DNA of 64,000 nucleotides from Poa pratensis (taxonomy: Eukaryota; Streptophyta; Magnoliopsida; Poales; Poaceae). The DNA lies in the NCBI GenBank assembly GCA_947311845.1, contig CAMZMU010000034.1, positions 83,878,079 to 83,942,078 of the forward strand, in the 5' to 3' direction. This document shows, in pieces, positions 1 through 10,067 of the stretch. A program made the position numbers and the translations under genes. How positions within the stretch are numbered: position 1 is the first letter of the stretch; each line of letters starts with the position of its first letter. The notes below the pieces were generated by a model. It saw only the letters and a list, made by a program, of their open reading frames with translations, did not search any database and was not told where the DNA came from.

Positions 1-2057
1 AGATCAGGTCGGAGACGCAGATATTGATGTCCAGATGGATGCATCTCGACGCGGTAACATAGACAGGTCACTGCTTAGCTGTTTAGTTGACCGATGGAGG
101 CCCGAGACCCACACTTTTCACTTCCCGTGCGGGGAGATGGCACCGACACTTCAGGATGTGTCATTTTTGTTGGGTCTCCCACTGGCGGGCGCGGTCGTAG
201 GTCCTTTACAGGCTCCAGGTAATTGGCGTGACGAGATGCAGGCACGTTTCGCAGGTGTACATCCGGAAAACCCGTTCTTGCCGAACCAGAAACACGGTCC
301 TCGGGTTTCTTTTTTGAGCAAGTTTCAGGTAAGATTGTTACAATTATGCCGTTTATTTTTAACTATCAACAAACATGTACTTACCCAGTTTCTGTTGTAT
401 GATCAATGCAGATAGGTGATCTTGGATACCCTGAGGTCGCCTTGACTGAACCGCTGATTACTAGATGTTTGGAGGCATACATGATGTGGCTGTTCGGCAA
501 GGTGATGTTCACAGAGTCCCACGTCGACACTATTTCTGCGCGCTTCATCAATATAGCGCGAGAGATTGCGGAGGCACAACAACTTGAGGACATAGTGCCA
601 CGGAGTTTCGGGTCTGCTGTCTTAGCCGCCACGTATCGTTCTTTGTGCACTGTGTGCACCAAGAACGCAGACTCCTCTTCGATACTTGGCTGCCCACTAC
701 TGTTGTACTTGTGGTCCTGGGAGAGGTTCCCTATTGGTAGGCCTGACGTCGACGCTATTACTCCTTGGCAGTACAGGTTCATCGAGGAAAACCTAGTCAA
801 TCTGCCTACATTTGGTAGTATGTGGACACGTAGACAGGTAAACTTGCACATTATTTATTTCTTGTTGAACTAATTGTCAAGTTCTTTATTTATGTATACT
901 AACTAGTTTATCTATTTGCAGAGACGGTACGCGGGAGAGCAAGTCAGAAATTGCTACGGTCATTCACGATGCAGTTTGATCAGTTGCAGGACCATCAGTT
1001 ATTTGGGAGCCGTACCGTGCTGACAGGGTGGTGGCGAGATACCCCGGTGGGATTTGTACGTTGTGTCGGAGGGATGAAAACTATTGGTACACTCGAGCCT
1101 CTATTATTTTCGATGTCACGGTGGAGGAGGTGGCCCAACAGCGAGTCATGAGACAGTTCGGCAAGCGACAATTGCCGAACCTCCCGCGAGACAGCCGCCC
1201 CTTCCTTCGCACATCCACAGGTATGTTTTTAAACAACTGTGGTTGCACTAACGAATCTCTAAAGTCGTATTCTAATTACGGTACGCATGCATGTTTTCAG
1301 ATTGTCATGACAAGGCGAGAGAAGTTACACATCTTGGCTACGGGTACTACAACCGTACATTGTAGAATGGGCGAATGCGACGACTAATGTATGGCCCGCG
1401 GATGAGCCATTTCAGCTGGATGATTTTAACGCATATCTGCGGACGTATAGACAGTCTACTCGAGTTCGCTTAGTCCACACGTCCCAGCCTGATTAGCTGC
1501 CACCTCCTGCTGTTACAGACATGTACCCACTTCAGGCTATTGCGGGAAGCAGAAACTACGCGGTACGTATCTTACTTATATTGGTAAATGCATGTCTCAA
1601 TAATGAACCATAACATTTTGTTTTTCTATTACAGGCAGAGTTGATAGAAGACATTCGGAGCGACGTTGCTGCCTTTGCCCCACAGCCGCAACACGTATCT
1701 TGGTTCAAGCGTCTGGAGGATAAACTACGTCGTGTCTACTCTGTTCTTACTTGTGCCGGCGGTGCTGACGTTGCTCCACGCGGTCCAGCCCCGCGCCCCA
1801 CGCGCCACTCGTCAGCAACTCAGGATGCACAGGTATCACCCTCCCGTCACTCTGTTGGTCGACAGGACCCCCGGCCACGTCTTACACGAGCACAGACTCC
1901 TCGCCCACAACCTACGTACGAGTCTGGTAGTTCGTCGCAGCAGCCAGATCCGTCTCAGCCACTAATGTACCGGCCGCCAGATGCATCTTAGCCTGGTGTA
2001 GTTCGACATGGCAGGCGCCACCTATGTACCAGCAGCCTATGTACCAGCAGCCACCCG

Positions 2058-2554
2058 TGACGATGGGTACACTCATCAAATCCCATGGTTAAGGACCTAG
2101 GGTTGAGATTATGGGGAGAGAACGTGGTAGTACTGATAGTTTCGTCGGCTGACAAGCAGAGGCAAAGATTTACCCAGGTTCAGTCCCCTCGGGTGGAGGT
2201 AAAGACCCTACTTCCTGCTTGTCTGTTATTGATCATGTGAGATTATGCGCTTACAAGGTGGCTCGGCGAGACGTCAATCTCGCTAGAGCTTTCGGTGATT
2301 CGAGTATGGCTTGGTCCTAGATCGGCACCCCTCCCAGCCCTTAAATAGGCTGGGTCTCGGGAGTTTGTAACCGACCTAGTTTACACGTAAGAAAAGTATA
2401 AACCGACTATGCCTATATCTAATCTTGGAGGGTACTCCATCTTGTTGGGCCTCTCGTCTTGGGCTTCGAGTTGACTCTTCGCTTATTGGGCCTTTAGTCA
2501 TCACGTGCACCAGGTACCCTCACGGTAGGGTACCCAAGGTGTATACCCTTGTCA
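2058..2554 (-). repeat. 3' LTR of the Tat-type element
   Basis: 497 bp, matching 27497-27988 almost base for base from the GGGTACACTCATCAAATC block to the TATACCCTTGTCA end. It contains a TATTTAAG-type TATA motif on the minus strand near 2340-2347, inside the short palindrome CAGCCC..GGCTG. Confidence 0.93.
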
Positions 2555-3817
2555 GTAGCCCCCGAGTACTTGTCTGACTCGAAGAATCGGGTATGGACTC
2601 ATTCGTAAGTGCACGTCATATGCTTTGTATTTTGTATTTTTATAATTGGAATTCCTGTATGAATAGCACATGTTGGCTATGTCGAGTATCTCATCGACTG
2701 TGGTTTTTGTTTATGATGATCAAGGGATAATAGATTAGCAGGCCCAGTACACTCGACGGATCGGGACTGGTTAACTACACATTCGGGTAAAACCTTACTA
2801 GCTTTCAATCAAACTCGAGTCCCCGGACTCGAATCTGGAACAAACTGGTCAGATTCGACTAGGCCGCGGAGGTCTTACTGAGTCGATCTGCAGTATAGAT
2901 TTGAATTTTACCCAACGCGTCCGTCAGGATTTTTCATCATGTCTGCTGACACGGAAAGTATAAGGATTGACGTTGCTGGAACGGTCCTTAGCCCAGCTCG
3001 AAAGTTCGGCGGGTCTTACCTTTGCACTATGCGTGCAGCATCCGAGGTATTTGCGGCGGACGCAACTTGGGAATGTTTTGAGTATGATTTTGTATATGAA
3101 CTGAGCCGATGATTTTGTCGACTGACACTTTGTCATTATTCTATCGGGTGCGCGACAGCGCTCCCGATGGGAGTAGCCCCCGAGATTGTGCTTTATTGCT
3201 TGCAATGGAGGATAATCTCAAATCCTTTTTATCCTATACACTCTTAGTCGAAGAAATTTTTGATATGCTCCCGATGGGAGTAACATGTCTTTGGTCGAAG
3301 AGACAGTCGAGTGACCATACACCCGAAAACAATCGAGTGATTGATATGCATTGGGCGAACCCGAAATCTTTTCTGAACAAATCTCTTGCAATGACGTCAG
3401 GGATGACGTTTTATGGCGACTGCGCTCCTGACACACGGTGGCGTGCGCTATGCTGCGATGGATGGGACGTGACACGTATGTGGGCCCATTGTGCAGCGCT
3501 TGACCAAACGACGATGCCGTTTGGACTAGATTTGACCGTTCTGACGCGGTTTTTACGGGGCCGTGATGATGGTTCCTCGTTTTACGTGCGTAGTGGGCGG
3601 AGTGGCCGGCGACGGTTGCCCTCCGAAGCTGCCACGTGTATGGCTGGATATGCAGCTCTGTCCACGATCTCATATCAACGATGCAGATTCATTGTGCTGA
3701 GGTTAAAAGGGTGTGGCAGCGTAAATAATTTTTTACTTGCCATCTGTGCACCGCCGCCGTTGCTTCTTCTTCTCCTCTGCGCTACGCATCCCCTCTCTCT
3801 TGCGAACCACCACCTCC
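2555..3817. other. 3' internal region of the Tat element, upstream of the antisense gene
   Basis: A 1.26-kb stretch between the 3' LTR and the antisense gene. It starts with the polypurine tract (minus strand) and contains a second tract-like copy at 3175. The phrase CTCCCGATGGGAGTA occurs twice (near 3160 and 3270). I see no convincing protein. The long plus-strand reading frame starting at 3109 has no recognisable domain. Any promoter for the antisense gene should lie here, but I cannot point to a clear TATA box. Confidence 0.5.
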
Positions 3818-6412
3818 ATGGCGCCCAAGAGGAAAGCTGCGCTTGCTGCCGCCGCCGCGGTGGCTGGTGGGAGTGCGAGCACCGCCGCCGCCGCGGACGT
3901 GACCTTGGACAAGAAAACCGGCGACTGGACGCGGTCCACCATGAAGCTGTCCAGGCTGGAAGGCTACCGGCGGGATGGATGGATCCCCTCCGCCGAGCTG
4001 CTGACGACGCGCCTCCCCGGAGACGAGGTAAGCCCTCAACCCAAGGAGGGCGAGCGCGTATGCTTTCACGATTTCGTGAATAGGGGATTCTCATTCCCTA
4101 TTCACGATTTTGTGCGGGCTCTGATGTACGCGTACAAGGTGCAACTGCACGATTTTACGCCCAACTCCATTATGCACATTGTTGTATTCTTTGTGTGTGT
4201 GAGTGTTTCTTGGGTGTGCACCCACATTGGGGTCTTTGGAAGAAGATCTTTACTGTGAGGGAGAACGCCGGCAAGAAGGGCGTTTATGCTGTTGGCGGCT
4301 TCAACATTCAGAGCCGCAAAGAAGTCGCATATTTCGACATTAAACAAGTCGAATCTGCGCAAGGTTGGAGGCAGAAGTGGTTCTACTTCACCACCAACCA
4401 AGAGGGACTGCCGCGCTTTGATCCCCACGCGCCTCTGGTGAAGACACGGGCTTGGCTGCATCAGACCACAGCTGCTGAAGAGGCTGAGGTGAAGCCTTTG
4501 ATGGCCAAGATTGCCAAGCTTATGAAGACTGTGGGCCGCGAAGTGAGCGGCCTACATTTGATTTCAACCTTCATCAAGAGGGGTGTGCAGCCACTGCGAG
4601 TGCGAGCGCACCCCATGTGGGCATTTCAGGGTCCACAGGACCCGACACGTTTGGTGCCTGGCCAAACTCTGCCAGCACCTGATGATGTGGAGAAGCGGGT
4701 TCGATCGATCACCAAGCTGACGGCGAACGATAGCTGCCCACTCGATTGTCCTGTCGATGCCTTCGACAGTGAGCACCCTTTACCCAAGGTATTCACTGTT
4801 TTTCCTTTATGCACCTAGCATTGGAGATATGATTTTTGTCGAGTGATAGCTCATGGCTTGATTATGTACAGGGTTATGTTCCCCTCCAGTGCTTGCCCCC
4901 ACTACCCGAAGATGGGGATACCGCGGAGACAGAGGTTTTGCTGGCTGATCACAAAGCCGACGACGTCTCACTCGCCTCCGCGCACACCCCTACAGAGGAG
5001 GCAGAGGACTCCGAGCAAGAGGAGGAGGATGAGGTTCCACTCCTGAAGCGCCGTCGTGCAGACGATACGAAATCGACTGCAGAAAGCTCGCCTCCGCGTG
5101 CCACTCGAGGCGAGGATTCTGATTCTTCTGCGACTGACTCAGGGGAGCCTAAGGGGAAGTCCCCTTCGCGTGCAGCTTCACCGGCTAGGTCGCCGTCATT
5201 CAAGGCGTGTATAGACTATAACACGCTGATTCTCTCGGATGACGACGAACCTCAGTAAGTTTGTGCTGGAACATTATGTGTCATAGGTGATGCTTTATGC
5301 GACTGATTCGATATGTGCAGGCTGGTCGAGGACGACGCACCCAAGGTTGATCTGCCACCGCCTGCACCTGAGGGGACGCCCGTTTCTTCTTCGGGTGAAG
5401 CGATTCGCTCAGAGGCCCAACAGACCTCCCCGGCAGCTCCTCGACCCGAGCCTCAGGAGAACATGCCTTCCTCATCGGGTGAAACGCTTCCTGCACGTTA
5501 TAACCACGTAAGTGCGATATGCTCTTTGTATTTGTGTTTGATCCACAGCTGAAGCCATGTATGCACTGATTTCCTGAGTTTTTATGCTGTATAGTCATTC
5601 ATCCGTACTCTCCTTGAGTCGGGTGACACATATTTGCAAGTGGAGCAGGAACGCGATCAACTGCGAGCCAGAGTGGAGCAGTTGGACCGTAAGAATTTTC
5701 TCCTCTCCTTTTATGCCCTTTTGTTTTGTGATGTTCTGTTTTTTGCTAAAAGGTAGCTTGTGCCGTCGCAGGTGAGAAGGCAACGTCTGCCACCCGTGTG
5801 CAAGAGCTTGAGAAGAAACTCGAAGATTCACGGAAAAGGCTCGAGGAGGCGGAGGCACGCGAAACGCTGCAAACTCATCGGCTTCGCGCGCTGTCCCAAG
5901 TGCTGGGAGGTAATATGTTTGAGAGAATATTCTCGAGTTTGATCTGACCATCAGTAGTATAACTTATGCTTTTTCCAACAGAAACTGTTGGTGCCGAGCC
6001 TGCCATGGACGAGGGCTCATTCGAGGATGCGGCGAGCGCCTTTGACAAAATATGTGCCCGCACTCGAGAGGCTTTTCGCCGGTCCAAGAGTGCACTGACT
6101 TCCATATATCAGACCGTGCTGCCCGCAAATTCACCACCCAAGACAGTGGAGGACTTGGCTGACATGTTTGCACCGGGGACAACCACCTTGGCGAACTTCG
6201 CCCGAGCCCAAATGGTAGGTGGATCCGAGACCACCCTCATTCTGTTAAGGGGCAACGGTGTTGCGGGTGATTTTGCGACAGCCCTGGCTGGTTTCCCGAA
6301 GAGTTCTGGTGGAAAACCAGCCATTACGGACGCTATGAAGATGGAAGCTGGAACGTTGTCGAAGAAGATGGTGACCATGCTTGAGAAGCGTGCCGCGGCT
6401 GTGTGCTGCTAG
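3818..6412 (+). pseudogene. Antisense accessory gene of the Tat element, PF04195 ('putative gypsy-type transposon') family
   Basis: Runs opposite to the retrotransposon's own genes. Six exons join in phase with canonical GT-AG introns: 3818-4788, 4872-5254, 5321-5507, 5595-5688, 5772-5909 and 5982-6412. The start ATG at 3818 begins an alanine-rich basic leader (MAPKRKAALAAAAA). The core around 4010-4680 matches the PF04195 pattern: a VQLHDFTPNSIMHI block, then FLGVHPHWGLWKKIF, then GWRQKWFYF. Exon 2 encodes an acidic, serine-rich linker with a KRRR basic patch, which could be a nuclear signal. Exons 4-5 are coiled coil, and exon 6 is a helical tail ending at a TAG. One frameshift lies in a TG run near 4190-4200. 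Related antisense genes are known in Grande-type elements. The biochemical role is unknown. Confidence 0.8.
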
Positions 6413-6590
6413 CGTGCCGGTCGTGCTGCTAGGGCTAGGTCTGAGTCGTGTCAGACGTAGCATAGTCGACATTTATGTCTTTTATGCTTTTGCTTGTAAA
6501 GAACTCGAATGCCACCCAGGGCTTTTGTTTAATATGAATTGCCTCTTTTGCTTGCTTCATGCTTTCGTCATGCGTGTTCTTTTGGAGAAC

Positions 6591-7770
6591 AGCCCCCGAG
6601 CCTGCTTGGCCGGGGTTTATGCAATTGTGATGTGAAACTTACTTGAAGTATATTTTGTGTAGTCTGAAGGTCGTGCTGCAGCAACTGGTTCATCTGCAAG
6701 CAGCTCCAAACCCAAGCACACTCGAAGCGTGAATGACCAGAAGCTGATTGAATATCTCACGCAGAAATTCACAGCTATGGAGGCAGAGTTGAAGGAGACC
6801 AAGGCTTCCCTTGCTGATCTCCAGTCGAGACCCTCACCCTCTACAGAGCGAGAGTTGTTCTTGCTGGCGGAATTGGACAAGGTGAATCTGCAGCTCGAGT
6901 GTAAGTTCACCCGATACACACTTCTTCTTTTGCTTCGGGAAGGCTCGAATATACGAGCTGATTATGCTATGAATGCGCAGGTGCCTGCTTTGATAAGCAG
7001 AAGGAGAGATCCGAATACGCGAGCGACTGGACGATCAGGCCAATAGACCAGAATATACCCGTCACCCCTTCTGGTCAGATAGGGATAGGAGTCAGACACT
7101 TGTGACTCTTTATGATCGCGCCTGGCGTGTGGCTGTTGTGCTGGAGAGCTGTAGGCAAGCCTTCTCCAGGATACACCACACGTTGTTCCCCCTAAATGAA
7201 CAGCCGGAGGGTTTGTCGGCCTTGCTAGGAAAATTTCGCAAGGGCAAGGCCATCAAGAAGTTTGTGCGAGAGCAACTCATCAGTGGAGCAAATGTGGCAC
7301 TCGCCTTTGTTCGGACACATCACCCGAACCTTGATCTGAAGAAGATTGCCCTGGGACCAGCACCTGTACCTGGCGGTGGTCCTGTGCCTATGGAGGAACA
7401 TTACAAGGAGACCCGCGTGGATGCCCTTGTATTGGTTCATCATGTATTAAAGGAGGAGGAAAAATGGGCTCCACCCAAAGATGAAACTGTAGATTAAGGT
7501 TTTATGTATAGGGTTCAGCCCCCGAGTATATCGAGTGGGTTTTATGAAATATACAGAGTATGGAACCTAAATTGCACAGCCCCCGAGTAATCGAGTGAGG
7601 CTGTGAATTTTTGCGATGTTTGAAGCTGCAACTCCTGATTTGAGCAACTTTTTTATTTATGTATGATTTTTATGACCCAGCCCCCGAGTATTCGAGTGCG
7701 TCTGGAGTATTATGTTTGAAGGAGCGAAAGCTCATGCTTTGAGACGGCGTAGCCCCCGAGTATTCGGGTG
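6591..7770 (-). repeat. Polypurine-tract-like repeats AGCCCCCGAG (plus-strand reading)
   Basis: The motif AGCCCCCGAG, usually followed by TATTCGAGTG, occurs at 6591, 7517, 7578, 7679 and 7751, with further copies at 3175 and at 2557. The 2557 copy is the polypurine tract beside the 3' LTR. All are in the same orientation, purine-rich on the element's sense strand. Confidence 0.75.
6663..7497 (+). pseudogene. Second, diverged copy of the antisense gene's coiled-coil and tail exons
   Basis: Two exon-like pieces, 6663-6900 and 6981-7497, are bounded by AG and GT and joined in phase 1. The first is coiled coil (FTAMEAELKETKASLADLQ). The second contains AFSRIHHTLFPLNEQPEGL and FVREQLISGANVALAFVR, which parallels the tail of the upstream gene (SIYQTVLPANSPP and FARAQMVGGSETTLILLR). 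A frame change lies near 7055. It has no ATG or PF04195 core of its own. It could be a partial tandem duplication, or alternative 3' exons of the same transcript. Confidence 0.6.
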
Positions 7771-7977
7771 AGGCTAAGTGTGTGCGAATAAGTTATGCGA
7801 GTAGTAAGCAGGAGAAATATGAGGAATCATTGATTATATTCATTTTTGAATGTTAGGCTGCAGGCCGCCTCATTAAAAACCTTTCAGTCCCCACAGGTAC
7901 CCTGGTAAGGAAAAGAGCGCGTCTGAAACCTGCAGCCATCCGACATATGTGCCTATTACATTGTGCGACTGAACAAT
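7771..7977. other. Spacer between pol and the antisense module
   Basis: About 200 bp containing the GGCTGCAGGCCGCCTCATTAA block. No coding or repeat signal beyond the flanking tract-like repeats. Confidence 0.4.
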
Positions 7978-10062
7978 CTAAGCATAGAAACGGCGCAGCT
8001 GCGCAACGTTCCAAGGACTATGTGAGAGTTCGCCTGTCTTCGCGTGCTTCAGTCTGTATACTCCACCGCCAATGCCTCGGTGATGATGAAGGGTCCCTCC
8101 CATGGTGAAGCAAGTTTGTGCACCTTCTTTTGCTTCAGTCGAAGCACCAGGTCGCCAACCTCGAAGGACCTGGTACGCAGTCGACGGCTGTGATAGTTGC
8201 GTAGATCTTGCTGATAAACAGCTGTGCGTGCCAGCGCCGTGTTGCGTGCTTCTTCGAGCAAGTCGACTGCATCTTCGAGTGCTTCATGTGCATCTTCCTC
8301 GTTGTATGCTTCGACTCTTGGTGCGTTGAACCTTACATCTGATGGCAGGATTGCCTCTGCACCGTACACCATGAAAAATGGGGTGAACTGTGTTGAAGCG
8401 TTAGGAGTTGTGCGTAGGCTCCATAGCACAGATGGAAGTTCTTCGACCCAAGCACCCGTGGCCCTTTTGAGTGGCACCAGGAGGCGTTTCTTGATTCCGC
8501 TCGTCACAAGTCCATTGGCTTTTTCGACTTGGCCATTGGACTGCGGGTGTGCCACGGATGCATAGTTGAGCGCGATATCTTGCTCTTTGCAGAAAGTTCG
8601 GAACTCTTCAGCCGTGAAGTTTGTACCGTTATCAGTGATGATACTGCTTGGTACGCCGAAGCGGTATATGATGGATTTTATGAAATTGACTGCTGTAGTG
8701 GCAGTCGAACTTGTGATAGGGACTGCTTCGATCCACTTGGTGAACTTGTCGACCGCCACCAGAAGGTGAGTTTGCCCTCCATGGGAGGATTTTTTGAGTG
8801 GCCCGACCATATCGAGCCCCCATTGGGCGAAGGGCCAGGCCAATGGTATTGTCTTCAACGCCGATGCAGGTGCGTGCGGCTTTGTGGCGAATTTTTGACA
8901 GCCGATGCACCTTTTGACTATGTCCTCCACGTCTTTGAGTGCTGTGGGCCAGTAGAAGCCTGCGCGAAAGGCTTTGGCTATGAGTGATCGACTGCTGGCA
9001 TGATGCCCGCAGGTACCTGCATGAATATCACGAAGGATGGCTTGGCCATCTTCAAATGCTATGCAACGTTGGAACATACCTGATACGCTGCGCTTGTATA
9101 GTTCGCCGTTGATGACGGTGTATGCTTTAGATCGTCGAGTCACACGTCGTGACTCTGTTATGTCTTCAGGTACCTCGCCGTGGAGGATGTATGCGAGGAA
9201 AGGTTGAGTCCAAGTTGGCTCGATGAGGAGCACCTCGACTGGCGGGTCCTCTGTGCTAGGTGATTTGCTCTTGGCTGCTGCAGCTGATGTAGGAGATGCT
9301 CGTTTTTTCTTGATGGACATGTGCTCGATGCGCTCGAAGAAGACACCAGGTGGAACTGGTGCTTTGGTCGCTCCAATGTTGGCTAGCTTATCTGCTTCTT
9401 CATTGCTCTCACGCCCTATGTGCTGCAACTCGCAACCTTCGAAGCTGCCCTCCATGATGTTGTACAGGTCACGGTAAGCGATCATGTTATCTGCGATTGC
9501 GTCGCAGGCCTTCATTGTTTGCTACACCACAAGATTCGAGTCACCGTAGATCATCAATCGAGTGCATCCGAGGGCTTTGGCCATCCCCAAGCCGTGGATC
9601 AGGGCCTCATACTCTGCTTCGTTATTGGATGGGAACTCGAATCCCATCTGCAGGATATAGCGAAGCTTGTCGCCTTTTGGTGATATGAGGACCTTCGTTT
9701 TTCTTCGAGCCGTCAAAGTACATAGTCCATGAGTTGGACACATCTGGCGCTCCTGGCAGCTGAGCTTCGATCCACTCGGTGTGGAAGTCAGGTAAGACTT
9801 GTGCTTTGATGGCCTTCGGGTAATCATACTTGATATCTCGCGGTGCCAGCTCGATGAGCCATTTTGCGACTCGCCCAGTTGCGTTGGGGTTTGTGAGGAT
9901 GTCCCCGATCCCTGAGGTGCTGATTACAGTGATCGGGTGCTCGGAGAAGTAATGCGTCAGCTTCCATGAGGACATGAACACGGCGTAGGCCAGCTTTTGA
10001 TAGTGCGGGTACCGCTGCTTCGATATGGAGAGCACTTCACTCAAGTAATAGACTGGACGTTG
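7978..10062 (-). pseudogene. pol: Tat-type RNase H, second RNase H and integrase
   Basis: Continues the pol interrupted at 22860. Near 10040-9930 the minus strand finishes the first RNase H (YYLSEVLS, YPHYQKLAYAV). A second, archaeal-like RNase H follows: WTMYFDGSK near 9720, NNEAEYEALIHGL near 9610, IYGDSNLVV near 9540, and NEEADKLANIGAT near 9400. The integrase has an H2C2 zinc motif (HAGTCGHH .. CIGCQ) near 9010-8900, and a D,D,E core with WGLDMVGPL near 8820, ITDNGTNF near 8640 and NGQVEKANG near 8540. It ends with the VGDLVLRLK block, and the stop is near 7978. There is a frameshift near 9690, an in-frame stop near 9520 and a shift near 8048. The long open stretch 9515-8049 is otherwise well preserved. 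Confidence 0.88.
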
Positions 10063-10067
10063 TATGC

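Noticed and set aside
3109..4083. A 324-codon plus-strand reading frame upstream of and overlapping the antisense gene
   Set aside because: No recognisable domain, and it overlaps the well-supported frame starting at 3818; most likely chance in GC-rich sequence.
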